Assembly (NCBI GenBank): GCA_001662425.1
Contig: BDDC01000010.1
Span: 144,648 to 208,647 of the forward strand
DNA: 64,000 nucleotides
Origin: Chlamydomonas sphaeroides
Taxonomy: Eukaryota > Chlorophyta > Chlorophyceae > Chlamydomonadales > Chlamydomonadaceae
Direction: 5' to 3'
The notes beneath the pieces were generated by a model. The model saw only the letters and a program-made list of their open reading frames with translations. It searched no databases and was not told where the DNA came from. The first letter of the stretch is position 1. Every line of letters starts with the position of its first letter. This document shows positions 46,876 through 57,630 of this stretch, in pieces. The position numbers and the translations under genes were made by a program.

Positions 46876-48570
46876 TCATGGTCTTCCTGCCGTCCCTGAG
46901 CCTAGTGCCCAGCCCGGTTCCCGGTGCACCCCACGGCCTGCGGTTTGCATCCGCACCCCTTGTTCTTCTAGGCCTATGACCCTCCCGCGCACCTGGTGGC
47001 GTACTGGTTTGCATCCACACCCCTTGTTCTTTTCGCCACGTAATGTGCCCCCCCCCCCAGCTGGGAGGCACGGCCGATCAGGTGTAAACCCAATGGCCTC
47101 CCCGTCCCCGTCCCACCCCTCTGACCAGCTCCGCCTTGACCTCACGGCGGCCCGGCAGTCGCACTTGGTGAGCCACCGGCGGCGGCCTACTCGGTCGAAC
47201 AGGTCCTCTGGTATAGGCGTGCGGAAGGCATTCGGCACAGTGCTCAGGTTCAACGCACGCGCATCGAACGCTAAGCGGCGGTCAGTCCAATTACCGTCGG
47301 CGTCCTTCTTGGCCGGCATCGTGCAGTTCACGACGTAGTGCGTAGAGTTGGACGGCTCGATGAAGCCGGCGTCCAGCAGTTCTTGGCACTTGTCGTCCAT
47401 GCACTTGTTTTCGGCGGGACTGAAGCGACGTGGACCTTGAAAGATAGGGTTTGAGTGACTAAGGAAGAGCCGGGCGGCGCCCAACTCGCACTTGTAGCAC
47501 CCGATGTCCTTGAGCTTGCGGGCGAACAGCCGATCGTACTCACGATAGAGACGCTTGAACTGTTGCCGGTCGGCAGGCGTCAGGTCACCGCGTTGGTACC
47601 ACACGTAGCCATATGTGGTGTCCTTGACGAACCTGTCGTCAGGCGGTAGGCTGCGGGTGCCGTCGGGGGTTGTGACGTGCGCGGGCGACCCCTCAGACAG
47701 CGCTGAGGTGGCGGCCTGCGCGGCGTCGTGGGCGGCGGCTAGCGCAGCATGCAGGGCGGGCGCGGCGCGAGCCGTCCCTGGGGAGCCTGGGTCCGGCGGG
47801 CGGCCGGGTCGAAACGGGCGGGACGCAGCCGGCGCCGGCGGCGCCAGCATGAGCCACTGAGGGACGTCGGCGACGCCCCCATGCCTACCATCGGCACGCG
47901 GCGCGGGCAGAGGCGTGGCACCAGCAAGGACCCATGACGTAAAGGCCACCAGGAACACAGCCGTCAGAAGGGTGAATCGCAGCGGCGTCCGGGTTGGCGT
48001 GATGGACCAGCGGCGGCGGCGAGCCGGCGGCTCGGGCTCCACCGGCGGGGTCGGCTCGTAGCGCAGCGGTACACGAAACCGTATGGCCCGCTGGCGGCGC
48101 CAGTCTCGCTTGGCCTGGGCTCGGGCAGCCGCCTCCTCGGAAGCTCGCTGGGCGGCGGCGGCTTCGACAGCCTCGCGGTAGCGGCGCTTATCCTTGCGGA
48201 GGGCGCGGCGCTCTCGACGCTGCTCGCGAAGGATGACTCGGCGGATCAGCGCCCTCACGAACTCTTGTCGGTAGAACTTGACGTCGGCCTCGTAGGCCAA
48301 CAGGTCGGCGTCGAGCTCCGCGTCGGTGTCGCCCTCCTCGGAGTCGGCCGAGCTGGCAGGCGCCGGCAGCGCCATGCCGTTGTGCGGTAGGCCGGTGGAG
48401 CCCTTGCGTGTTGTCCAGATGCCCATGTCGGCGTCCAGCTCGTCGAGCTCGTGGTCGGGCGCAGCCCGCGCAGGCGGCACCTGTTGTCGTTGCCGAGGGC
48501 CCGGCGGGCTCGTCGGCACAGCGGCCTGCAATGGGCTCACAAGCACAGTCGCCTGGCGGCCCAGCAGGTG
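46876..48570 (-). pseudogene. Retroelement pol fragment: membrane segment plus truncated reverse transcriptase
   Basis: Open in the same frame as the upstream gag-protease ORF, separated only by the TAA at 48573-48571. It carries a basic/Ala-rich helix (RVILREQRRERRALRKDKRR), a hydrophobic stretch that looks membrane-spanning (FTLLTAVFLVAFTSWVLAGA, about 47985-47920), a Pro/Ala linker, then RT motifs 1-2 (about 47480-47150). After KCDCRAA the reading frame runs into unrelated sequence to the stop at 46876. A GTGAGG follows CRAA directly, so a splice donor is possible, but no further RT residues are found downstream. Pol is non-functional as it stands. Confidence 0.7.
46945..47034. repeat. Short direct repeat (TTTGCATCCRCACCCCTTG) 64 bp apart
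   Basis: TTTGCATCCGCACCCCTTG near 46945 and TTTGCATCCACACCCCTTG near 47009, each followed by TTCTT. A local duplication at the broken end of the RT fragment. Confidence 0.7.
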
Positions 48571-50708
48571 TTACAGGCAGCTCCGGCTCGTCCCCCCCCG
48601 CTGGGCGGCCGGCGGCGCACCCAAGCAGGCCAGCGTAGGTCGCATCGGGGCGACGGAGGGGCTCTCCACCTCCATGGCACATGGATCGGTATCCAGCTCA
48701 GTCTTGTAGAGGCAGAGCCTTGCGGGCTGCCCAGGCCGTCCGCAGAGCCGTCCATAGTGGCAGGCGAAGAACTTGGAGCCCAGTACGATGCCGGCAGGCC
48801 ACGTCGCGTCGACGATGGGGCAATCGTCCAGCAGCGATACACCATAGTGGCGCCGTGGCGGCGCCCCGTACCGAATAGCCATGAGGCCACCGCGCAGCAC
48901 TCTGGAGTACGTAGCGCACATGGTGCCGTTGACGGTGGTGAGCGGGCGTGTCGTGGGGAGCTGAACAACGCCTGCTCGGGCGGTGGTCTGCTCGTAGGGC
49001 GGCACCCCGTAAGCATCGACGAGGGCACCGCTGAGGACGACGCCCGGCCCGCTGTATCCTAGGTCCAGGAGCACGAACGCGGACGGCGCCATCATACCTC
49101 GAACGGTGAGCACCAGTGCGGGGTGCCCCCCGTGCAGCGCCCGATCCGCCTCCATGTTGATGGCCGGCAGAACGGTGGGATTGTTGACGTTGCTGCCCAG
49201 CTGCTGCTGCAGCATGTTGCTGTTGACCTCGTCGACGATGGGCATGCTGCCGTACCGCACACGTCTTGGGCGGTCCCATAGGCGGCTGTCCTGCTCGAAG
49301 CCTGGAGGCCTGCCCTGTCGGATGGGCTCTCGGAGGGCAGGCACCGCCTCGCAGATGTCCGGCAGCGAGGGGCCGGCGGCCCCTGCGTTGCCCCCTGCCG
49401 GCGGCAGGTTTGACGGGAACGCATACACGCTCGGGGGCCGATAGGGAGCCGCGGCCAGCAGCGGCCGCCCGCCGGCGTCCAGCTCAGGCCGGGCTGGGCC
49501 CCCCGGGCTGCGGCTGCGGCTGCGCCCGCTGCGCCCCGGGCGACGGCGCTCCATGCTCGGGCTACGCCCCCGGCTCTGGCTCCGGCTCCGGCAGCGTTCC
49601 CGGCTGCGGATGCTGCGGCCTGTGCGCCAGCGCACCGGGCTTCGGCCTCGGCCTGGGCTCGGGCTCCGACTCCGGCTCCGGCCCCGACTGTGGGGTGGGA
49701 ACGCGCCTTGCTGTTCTCGGGGAAGCTCCTCTGGCTCCAGAGAAGCACTGGGGGGCGCCAAAGCTGCCGGTGGCCGCCCGGGGAGGGCGCCCGGCTGCAG
49801 CGCGGAGGGTAGGCTGCTGGCCGCTGACGCGATGGCCGCGGCCTCATTCCATGGCTGCAGCCGCAGCAGCCACGTCTGCCAAAGCTCCGCAGTCCAGGGC
49901 TCGGCTGTGAGAGTCGCTGCAAGCGTCGCTACCAAGTCCGGCGGCAGCGGCGGTGGTGCAGGGCCCTCGGCGGGCGGTGCCGGCAGCGCGCCCCCGGCTT
50001 GCAGCAGCTGCTGGCAACGGCGCAGTCGGCAAAGGTGCCGCGCGGAGACATGTACCTGCTCGGGGGATGGAGTAAACGAGGGCAGGTGGCAGGTGAGGGT
50101 ACCGTGGGGGAAAGAACCATGGGGAAAGAGCCATGGGGGACGAGCGGTGATCCCTGGTGATCCTACTTCGACTCGACACGGTAAGGCAGAGTCGCGACAT
50201 CACTTCGTCCCGGAGTACTATCGTTGGCCCCACCTCTGCCAGCCTGAGGTGCTGCTCGGTGCCAGACAGCAGCCGGCTGCAGAAGTCGGACTCGGCAGCA
50301 GCCCACTCGGCGTCAGAGGGCTCCCGGTCCAGGACGAAGGCCAGCGGGCAGGTGGAGGGGCCCCCAGCAGNNNNNNNNNNCGGGGGGCCGGGGGAAGACA
50401 GCTCCACCTCATCACCGCCTGCATATGCGGTCGCTGTGAGCTATTGTAGCACCAGGCAACCGCTGCTTTCAAAGTGCCCCGAGCTCGCACTCACGTAGCG
50501 CGACTGCGCGATGCACACCGACTCCTCCGCGTCCTGGCCACCGGACCGCAATCAACGCTGCAGGCTGATTAGTGGGAAGCAGCTGAGCGGCTTGCAGCAG
50601 GCGCGACGCGTCGGCGAGGTCATGAAGTTCAGTCGAGGTCACAAGACAAGCGTTGAGCGCATCGCGCAAGGGAAGCACCGCGCCAGAGGCCGCCTCGATA
50701 GGTACCAT
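48571..50708 (-). CDS. Retroelement gag-protease-like protein, spliced from three exons
   Basis: Exons 50708-50495, 50418-50234 (contains the N gap) and 50055-48571 stay in phase and give 627 aa, ending at TAA 48573-48571. The N-terminus (MVPIEAASGAVLPLRDALNA) and helices such as AEPWTAELWQTWLLRLQPW look gag-like. Residues about 240-300 are an Arg/Ser tract (RGRSRSRSPSPGRGRSPVRW). The last third resembles a retropepsin-type domain: ALVLTVRGMMAPSAFVLLDL then GYSGPGVVLSGALV. The expected D-S/T-G appears as D-L-G, so activity is doubtful. The reading frame is otherwise intact despite the truncated pol. Both introns have GT-AG ends; introns are unusual in such an element. A host gene captured beside the element is an alternative for exon 1. 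Confidence 0.6.
50371..50380. other. Assembly gap (10 N)
   Basis: Ten unknown bases within exon 2 of the gag-like gene. The true length may differ, so the frame across it is not certain even though it reads through. Confidence 1.
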
Positions 50709-52448
50709 GTTGAGGAAGTAAGAAGGGGCGTTGCTCAGCCAAGCATGGGCCTTTGCCGCGCATGCAGCGACGCGACGTGCTGCTCAGCTGTGCGCAGCAT
50801 GCGGTGCAAGGGCAGACCCCACACGAGCCTCAGCTGCTTGTGAACTAAACTGCAATTGTGAAGGCAACCCTATATCAACACCAGGGCTCCGCACGAACCC
50901 CGCCAGGCTGCCCGTCTCCTGCCACCGTCCTGCCGTGTCCTACCGAGCCCCCAAGCCCCTAGCTACAGCACGCACACCCTGCGACACCTACCTTCCGGCT
51001 CCCGCCGCCCCTTGGCCCCAGCTAAGAGCTGCCGGCTGGTATCGTTCCCCTTTCCCGCTCACCCACGCAGCGGTGGCCTGCGGGCAAAGGGCAAAGCAGG
51101 GCCACCATTGCAGGCACGCAGGGGCGGACGGCAGCCACCAGAAGGAGCCTGCCTCCTGGATGGAGGCCACAGCAGCGTCCTCCATCCTGCCGGCGCAACG
51201 CTGCACACTACTTGCTTGAACGAAGGCATGTCACGACACACTACGTAATCAGCAATGTGCAGCCTGCCGGTGAAACTAACTGGAGCGTGGTGGACGCGCA
51301 GCAGCGTGCTGGCCAGGGGAGACCTGCGAGACACGCAGGCTAGAGAGCAGCGAGACACGCTGGCAGAGCTGGATTTGGTGTGTTGGCACACGAGACATGA
51401 CGGCGCAGGGGAGTCTCCCCTGTGACGGCGTCCCGTCGTTGCGAGCAGAACAGCTTACACTAGGTCATGTAACAGTGCTACACACTGCCGTGTGTAGGGC
51501 GCTGGCGCCGCTAGACTGAGCCAGGCCTGCCGTACCGTATCTTAGGACTCACACCCGCATCCACCCAGGGGAGATCCCTCCCCTGCATCCACCCGCACAC
51601 GCACTCCGACACCCCGTCTGTCCCCGGGCGGTACTGTGCTGGTGCACCAGGGTGTTACGGCACACTGCGGCAAGCAAGGGGACAGCGTAGATGCCAGGCC
51701 AGGCGCGGAGGTAGGCGGCGAGGAGAGGTCGAGGTTGGCCAGGCCAGGGGGTGAGCGACCCTGCCGGCAGGGCAAGTATGGATGTGAAAATGGGCCGACG
51801 TACATGCAGACATCCATCGCCCCGCAGCAGCGGACCAACGGAGGAGGGCTTTCGATTAATCGTGATGTAGTTTCAAGGTGGGTCGGCGTCATGCCACGGG
51901 CAGTGGCTGCGCATGACTGTGGCTGAGGGAGGTCCGGCGTGACAGGGGAGGGCGGACCAGGGTAGGACTAGTGGAAGGCCTTTCGCGAGGGGAGAGACAT
52001 GAGGGCCCTTCCAGTCCACGGCCGGCGCTGGGCTGAATCGGGCCGGACGCGGGAGGCCGTCTCACGCAGGTGCCTTCTTCTGGGCGCTGCGGTTGCTTTG
52101 CAGGGCCTGTGATGGCTCGGCACGGTAATGTTTTCACGGTGTTGAGCGAGACGTCGAGAAGCTCCTGGCTCCCGGGCCCTTCGCTGCCCGCACGAAGGCG
52201 CGGGCAGCTGCGGGGTGCACGGGCACGGAGTTGGCCTGGGTCGACTAGGGGCTTGAGGAGCACAGGGCACAGACCGCTGCATGTGGCAGGGCGGCGTCAT
52301 GGGGGACGCGAGGGGTTGGCTAAGGTGGGTGGCCATCGGTGTCCGGGGAGCTGATGTCGTACATGCGCCGCGCGTTGCAGGCCCACTCGACACCTGCACT
52401 CGTTGCACCTTACCTTCTACAGACGCTCTATCACACACATATCGCACG
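50709..52448. other. Intergenic stretch with the right 49-bp repeat and UK/UPRT upstream region
   Basis: 1.74 kb with no supported gene. Contains the element's presumed 5' end, the repeat at 51229-51277, and the upstream region and 5' UTR of the kinase/UPRT gene (GTACATGCGCCGCGCG to the ATG at 52449). Confidence 0.5.
51229..51277. repeat. 49-bp direct repeat, right copy
   Basis: Identical to 46289-46337 in the same orientation; flanking sequence differs on both sides of both copies. Confidence 0.9.
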
Positions 52449-55400
52449 ATGTTCGACTATCACCGTCGCGGCAACACGCCGCTGAAGGCTGCAAACGGGG
52501 CGCCTGCGTCGGTTAGCGAGGATGGCCCGTCCACCAGCGGCTCGCAGAGCCTCGCCTACAAGATGTCCTCTGGAGGCGGTAGCCGTGGCGGCAAGAGACT
52601 ACACGGCGCGGGAAGCTTCTTGATAGGCGTAGCCGGCGGAACAGCATCCGGCAAAACGACAGTCTGCGATGGAATTATGCAGCACCTCCATGACTCGTAA
52701 GTGGTGCATCAGGGCCAATTCCGCTGCAGTGCGCAAGCCCTCGGGGTGGGCACGGGAAGCGAGGCGGGTGCATGTTCAACGCGGCCGTCCCTGTGCCCCG
52801 CAGCTGCGTCGTGATGCTCAGCCAGGACAGCTTTTACCGCTGCCTCACAGAGGAGGAGCGAAAGAATGTGGCAGGTGCGCAGCTGTTGCAGCCATGAGGT
52901 GTCGCCGAGCGACGGCAGCGCTCGCGGACGCGCTGAGCAGCATGTGAAAAACTCCCTCTACAAAACGCGCCGCTCTGGGGACGCGCGCGCGGCGGCTGCC
53001 CGGCGGCTGCACAGCCACGCAAGCAAACCCTAGCTCGGCTTCCCCTCCCCTTGCCTCGAACCACAAGCACTCCCTTACAAACCTTCTATACCTAGCCTTG
53101 CACCGCCTATTGCTGACCGCCGCATTGCTCCTTGCCCTATCTCCAGACTTCAACTTCGACCATCCCAATGCCTTCGACAAGCCGCTGCTAATTGAGACGC
53201 TCCGCAAACTCCGGGTACGAGCGCGGCACGCCGCTACCGAATGCACAACATGTGCGTGAAACCCCGTGGCGCTGGCCGCTGGGTGTTCGCCCAAGCCTTA
53301 CCGCCCCGACGCCCCGCAGGAGGGCCGCGCGGTCGAGGTCCCCGAGTATGACTTTGCAACGCACAGCCGCAGCAAGGAGACGCGGCTGGCGGGGCCGGCG
53401 GACGTGATCGTGGTGGAGGGCATCCTGGTGCTGGCCATGGAGGTGCGGGACGCAACGGGGCGCGGGGACGGGGGAGATGGGCTTTCTGTGGAGAACGGCT
53501 GGGTTCGTGTGTGCGCACACGAGGGTGGACGGCATCCTGAAAGTGGTCTTTGAGGTTGCTTGGAGCGAAGGGCCAGGGAGGACGAGGGCGGCGTGGGAAC
53601 GACGCGGCCCGCAGTCACGGGCGGTGGGCGGGCCGGCGATGTCTGCTGCTGCCGCTCCCCGCCCCCTGCGCGCAGGAGGTCCGCGAGATGTGCCACATGC
53701 GCATCTTCGTGGACACGGGTGAGCACGCCGGCGTGGATTGGCGGCTGGGTTGGGGGGTTCAGAGCCGCTGGGCGGCCCGCCACGGCCGCAGCGGCCAACG
53801 TTTCGAGCGTGTTGCGCAGGGGCGGGCGTTGCTGCCTGGGGACGACGAGCACCTGGGCCTGCCTGCCAGCGGGTCGCGCCCTGCCCCCTACTACCAGACG
53901 ACGACGAAGCTCAGTTTTTTATGCGCTACAATTGTTCGCTATCCCGCAGCTCACCTGGCGCCCCCGGTCCGCGCTCTCATCCCGCCGCTTGCCCCTGGCC
54001 CCAGACGATGACGTGCGGCTGGCGAGGCGCATCCAGCGTGACGTGGCCGCCCGGGGGCGTGACGTGGCGGGTGAGGCCTTCGCACGCAGGCGGCGAGGGT
54101 CCTGGAGGGCCTGACAGGGGGAGCTGTGCCGGGAAAGGAGGGGCGCAAGGTCGGCGGGGCGGCCCTACCGATGGCGGCGGGCCGGGCAGCGTTGGCTGCC
54201 GCCGCCGCACCATGACAGCGATGCCTGCGACTGACCTGCGATGCGGCTCGCTCCCGTGTCCACCCTGCACCCCCTCCTGCGCCGCGCTTGTCGTCAGGCG
54301 TGCTGAAGCAGGTGGGGGGCCTTGGCGGTGGGGTTTGTGCAACTTGCTGGGCTTGGAAGTGGGAAATGGAACCTCGGAAAGGCCGTGCCTGTGTACACGT
54401 GTGTGCGGGGAAAGGCGGCTCTGACCGCAGGTGCCAGGCGACCGCAGTGGTTGCGCCCTGCGCCCATGCCGCCCTCCTCTCTCGGCCCCCCTCTCACAGC
54501 CCCCCTCCCATCATATGCCCTCCCTCAACCCCCGCTCCCCTCTCCTTCACCCTCTCCAGTACACGACGCACGTCAAGCCCATGTTTGACCAGTTCGTGGC
54601 GCCCAGCCGCCGATTCGCGGACGTGATCATCCCCTGGGGCAAGTGAGTCCTCCCAGGCACCACGGTCGCTTCCGCCAGGCTTGGTCCAGGCTGGGGCTGC
54701 GTCGCCGGTAGCCCGCGCCTGCCACACATCCGTACCCCGTGTCCGTAACCCCTAGCCCCATTCCCTGCCCTGCCCCTCGTCACTGAGCCGCCCCGGTGGC
54801 CGCAGCCGCGTGCCATCCCCACCGCCCACGCCCACATCCTACCTCCCACGTCCTGGACCTCTGGGCTGCCCTTCGCCATGCCATGCGAGCTGCCTCCCCT
54901 CTAGCCACACCCGCGCCGCAGCATCGTAGCCACTCCCAGCGCCGACGTCCCACCTCCCACCACTGCTGTGCGCCCACGTCATGATCCTGTGGCCTGCCCC
55001 CACTCCTTCTCCTCCGCTCCCCCGCCCCAGCCACCCCGGCGGCCGCAACACGGTGGCCATCGACCTCATCACCGAGCACATCCGCACCAAGCTACAGCAG
55101 CCAGAGCTGGTACGGCACATGGCGGGGACCCGGGGGAAGACCGGTTTGGGGGCAGTCCGTGGCGGCGGCAGGGGGTGGCTGCGGCCCGGGGTGGCCTGCA
55201 GGGGGCGGGCGGGGCGGGAGGCGGCGTGTGCAAGGGCTGGGGAGCCCGCCACGCCTGCACAAGGCACCAGCAGCTGCAGCTGACGGGCTCGGCGCGGGCT
55301 GACAGACCGGGGCCTGTGCGGCGCCGACGGCCGGAGGGCTCCGTGACTGCTCCGCGGTCTCCCTGGTGTCCAGCTGTCGGCATACGGCGTTCCTTGACGG

Positions 55401-57630
55401 CACACTGGCCTGCACCGCTGCCTTGCCCCGCCTTCCTCGCCACGCCCCGCCTCCCCGCCTCCTTGCCTCCATCCCGCGCCTGCCCCAGGAGCGGCTATCC
55501 CGCATCCTCTTTGACATTGGCTCGCCGTGCCCCACCCCTCCCCTCCCTGGCTCGGAGGTTCGCAACTAGTTCGTTACTCCCATGGTACCTCCCCTCCCTG
55601 CCCCCCCCAGATGCGGCTGTACCCCAACCTGCAGCTCATCCCCTCCAACTTCCAGATCCAGGGCATGCACACCATCATCCGCGACGCCAACACCAGCAAG
55701 GAGGGTGAGCCGCGCCCCGCGGGGTACCGGTACAGGGCATCGCTGGCATGCAACACTGGGGCCGATGGGCACCCTGGTGTCGGCGTCACCCGGGTTTCAC
55801 GGGCTCGCAACTCTCTTCTGCCTTCCAGAGTCGATAACCCGCCCACCCCATCGTCCCATTCCTATCCCTGGCCCCGGCCCCAAAGACTTTGTGTTCTACG
55901 CGGACCGCCTGAACCGGCTGGTGGTGGAGGCGGGGCTGGGCCACCTGCCCTTCACGGAGACGTCGGTGCTGACGCCCACGGGGCACCACTACACGGGCGT
56001 GGCCTTTGCGCGCAAGCTGTGCGGCGTGTCCATCATCCGCTCCGGCGAGGTGCGTGCCGCCCTGTGCGTGCCGCCCTGCATGGCTGGACCAGTCTTGTCG
56101 ATGGGCGCATCAGCACACGGCCCCGCCGTACCGCTGCGGCGCCACTGTGAGCTTGACGAAGACGACTGCTGCCCGCCCTCGCCTGCCAGGCCATGGAGGC
56201 GGCCCTGCGCGCCTGCTGCAAGGGCATCAAGATCGGCAAGATCCTGGTGCACAGGTGCGTGTGCTCAGGGGAAGGGAGGCGGGTGCTGGGCTGCGGCATG
56301 ACGAGCACGCTAGCTCTCGAGCCCTGTGGTTGGGGGGTCCTCATTGCACGGGTACCTTGGTGGTCGATAAGGATTCACGTTGATCTTCGTAATCAATAGG
56401 GATTCAATTGCCCCAGCGCACACAAGCGCACAGCGCGCACAGCAGGCTCTGACGCTGTGGCCCCTGCTGCCCCCTACTGCCTCCTGCCTGGGTCCCGCCA
56501 CGCCCCGCAGGCACAACGACAGCGGCGAGGTGATCTACAAGAAGCTGCCCTCCGACATTGCCGACCGCCACGTGCTGCTGATGGACCCGCTGCTCACCAC
56601 CGGCAGCACCGCGGTCAAGGCCATCCAGGTGCGGGGACATCGGCAGAGGCGGCGGGCCGGGAGGGCCGGGTACGCCTGCGGTCGCGTGGCCGCGCTGCGG
56701 CCGGCGGTGGCACAGGGCTGCGGCGAGCTCAGGGGCCAAGGCGCGCAGGTGGGGCCCTAGGCCGGAACGCGCGCTCTGGTCGCGACGTCATTCCGCCACG
56801 CAAAGAGGGCCCACGACGTGCTCGCTTTCGCGCTACCTGCCATCCTGGCACCTCATGCCTCATGCGACCTGACCCACCACCTCCCGGAACCCCACCCGTG
56901 CACCCAGATCCTCAAGGACAGCGGTGTGACGGAGGAGCGCATCCTGTTCCTCACCATCATCGCCGCGCCCGAGGGCATCCACAAGGTGCGCCGGTGGCGC
57001 CGGGAAGACGGCTAGGCTGGGCGGCGAGGGCCGGAAGGGGGCCGGAGGGGCGCGGGGGAGGCAGGGCGAAGGGTGGCCAAGCTCGCGCTAGGGAACGAGC
57101 CCTGGCCTGGAAGCGGCGGGGGAGCGCGGCCGCCGTGTCGCCCGCGGCTCAGCTATCGGCGTGCCAGGGAAAGGCCTGCAAAACGAGTGCTGCGCACTCG
57201 GCGTCTGTCCGCAACATCGCGCCATCGCGCGCGGCTCCCTCACGCCGATCTTCCCCGTGTGTCTCCCGGCCCCCTCGCTCCCATCTCCCCGCAGGTGTGC
57301 AGCAACTTCCCAGCGGTGCGGCTGCTGACGAGCGAGATCGACGAGTGCGTGGATGAGAACTACAGCCTGGTGCCGGGCGCGGGCAGCTACGGGGTGAGCA
57401 CGGGCGCATGCGCCGGTCGGGCCCTGTGTACCAGGACCTGTGCACAGCCGGTTTGTGGGGAAAGCCGGGTCTGTGCGCTCCGCTTGGCCGGGGGCTGGGC
57501 TGGGTTGCCGGCGCTCCGCTGCCGAGGACGATTGGCCGCAGCGGCCTGCTCGGGCGGCAGCCTCACGCTTACCTGCACCTGTTCCTGCTCCTGCGCCCCC
57601 GCCCGGCAGGACCGCTACTTCTGCGCGTGA
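52449..57630 (+). CDS. UKL: Uridine kinase / uracil phosphoribosyltransferase
   Basis: Plant-type bifunctional salvage protein making UMP from uridine or uracil. Exons: 52449-52696, 52804-52874, 53147-53214, 53320-53442, 53676-53718, 54005-54070, 54298-54311, 54560-54642, 55031-55109, 55611-55704, 55886-56049, 56190-56254, 56511-56628, 56908-56985, 57295-57393, 57610-57630; 477 aa. The kinase half has the P-loop GVAGGTASGKTT (residues 60-71), LSQDSFYR, FNFDHPNAFD and VIVVEGILVL. The UPRT half starts near MRLYPNLQLIPSNFQIQGMH and has the PRPP loop LLMDPLLTTGSTA (about 396-408) and the end GAGSYGDRYFCA. Most plant homologues end in a similar GDRYFGT-like tail. The in vivo kinase activity of plant fusions is debated; the UPRT activity is expected. 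Intron 9 carries a 36-nt sequence shared with a MON2 intron. Confidence 0.94.
55553..55588 (+). repeat. 36-nt intron element, copy in UK/UPRT intron 9
   Basis: CGGAGGTTCGCAACTAGTTC through CATGGTAC, ending 22 nt before the exon at 55611. Identical over 36 nt, and in the same sense relative to transcription, to the copy in the MON2-like intron (4701-4666). Confidence 0.9.

Larger units (their letters stand above)
46289..51277 (-). mobile_element. Damaged Ty3/gypsy-like retroelement with short terminal direct repeats
   Basis: The interval between the two 49-bp direct repeats contains, on the minus strand, a gag-like region with an Arg/Ser-rich tract, a protease-like domain, and the start of a reverse transcriptase domain. 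The RT begins in Ty3 style (RFSPAENKCMDDKCQELLDA; LAFDARALNLSTV; RTPIPEDLFDRV) and stops after KCDCRAA, so the catalytic YxDD region, RNase H and integrase are missing. Full LTRs, a primer-binding site and target-site duplications are not evident. The outer limits are inferred from the repeats. There is a 10-base assembly gap inside. Confidence 0.65.

Noticed and set aside
55489..55530. Possible extra UK/UPRT exon (ERLSRILFDIG)
   Set aside because: Preceded by CCCCAG but has no GT donor after it, and plant homologues run directly from the exon ending PEL into RLYPN.
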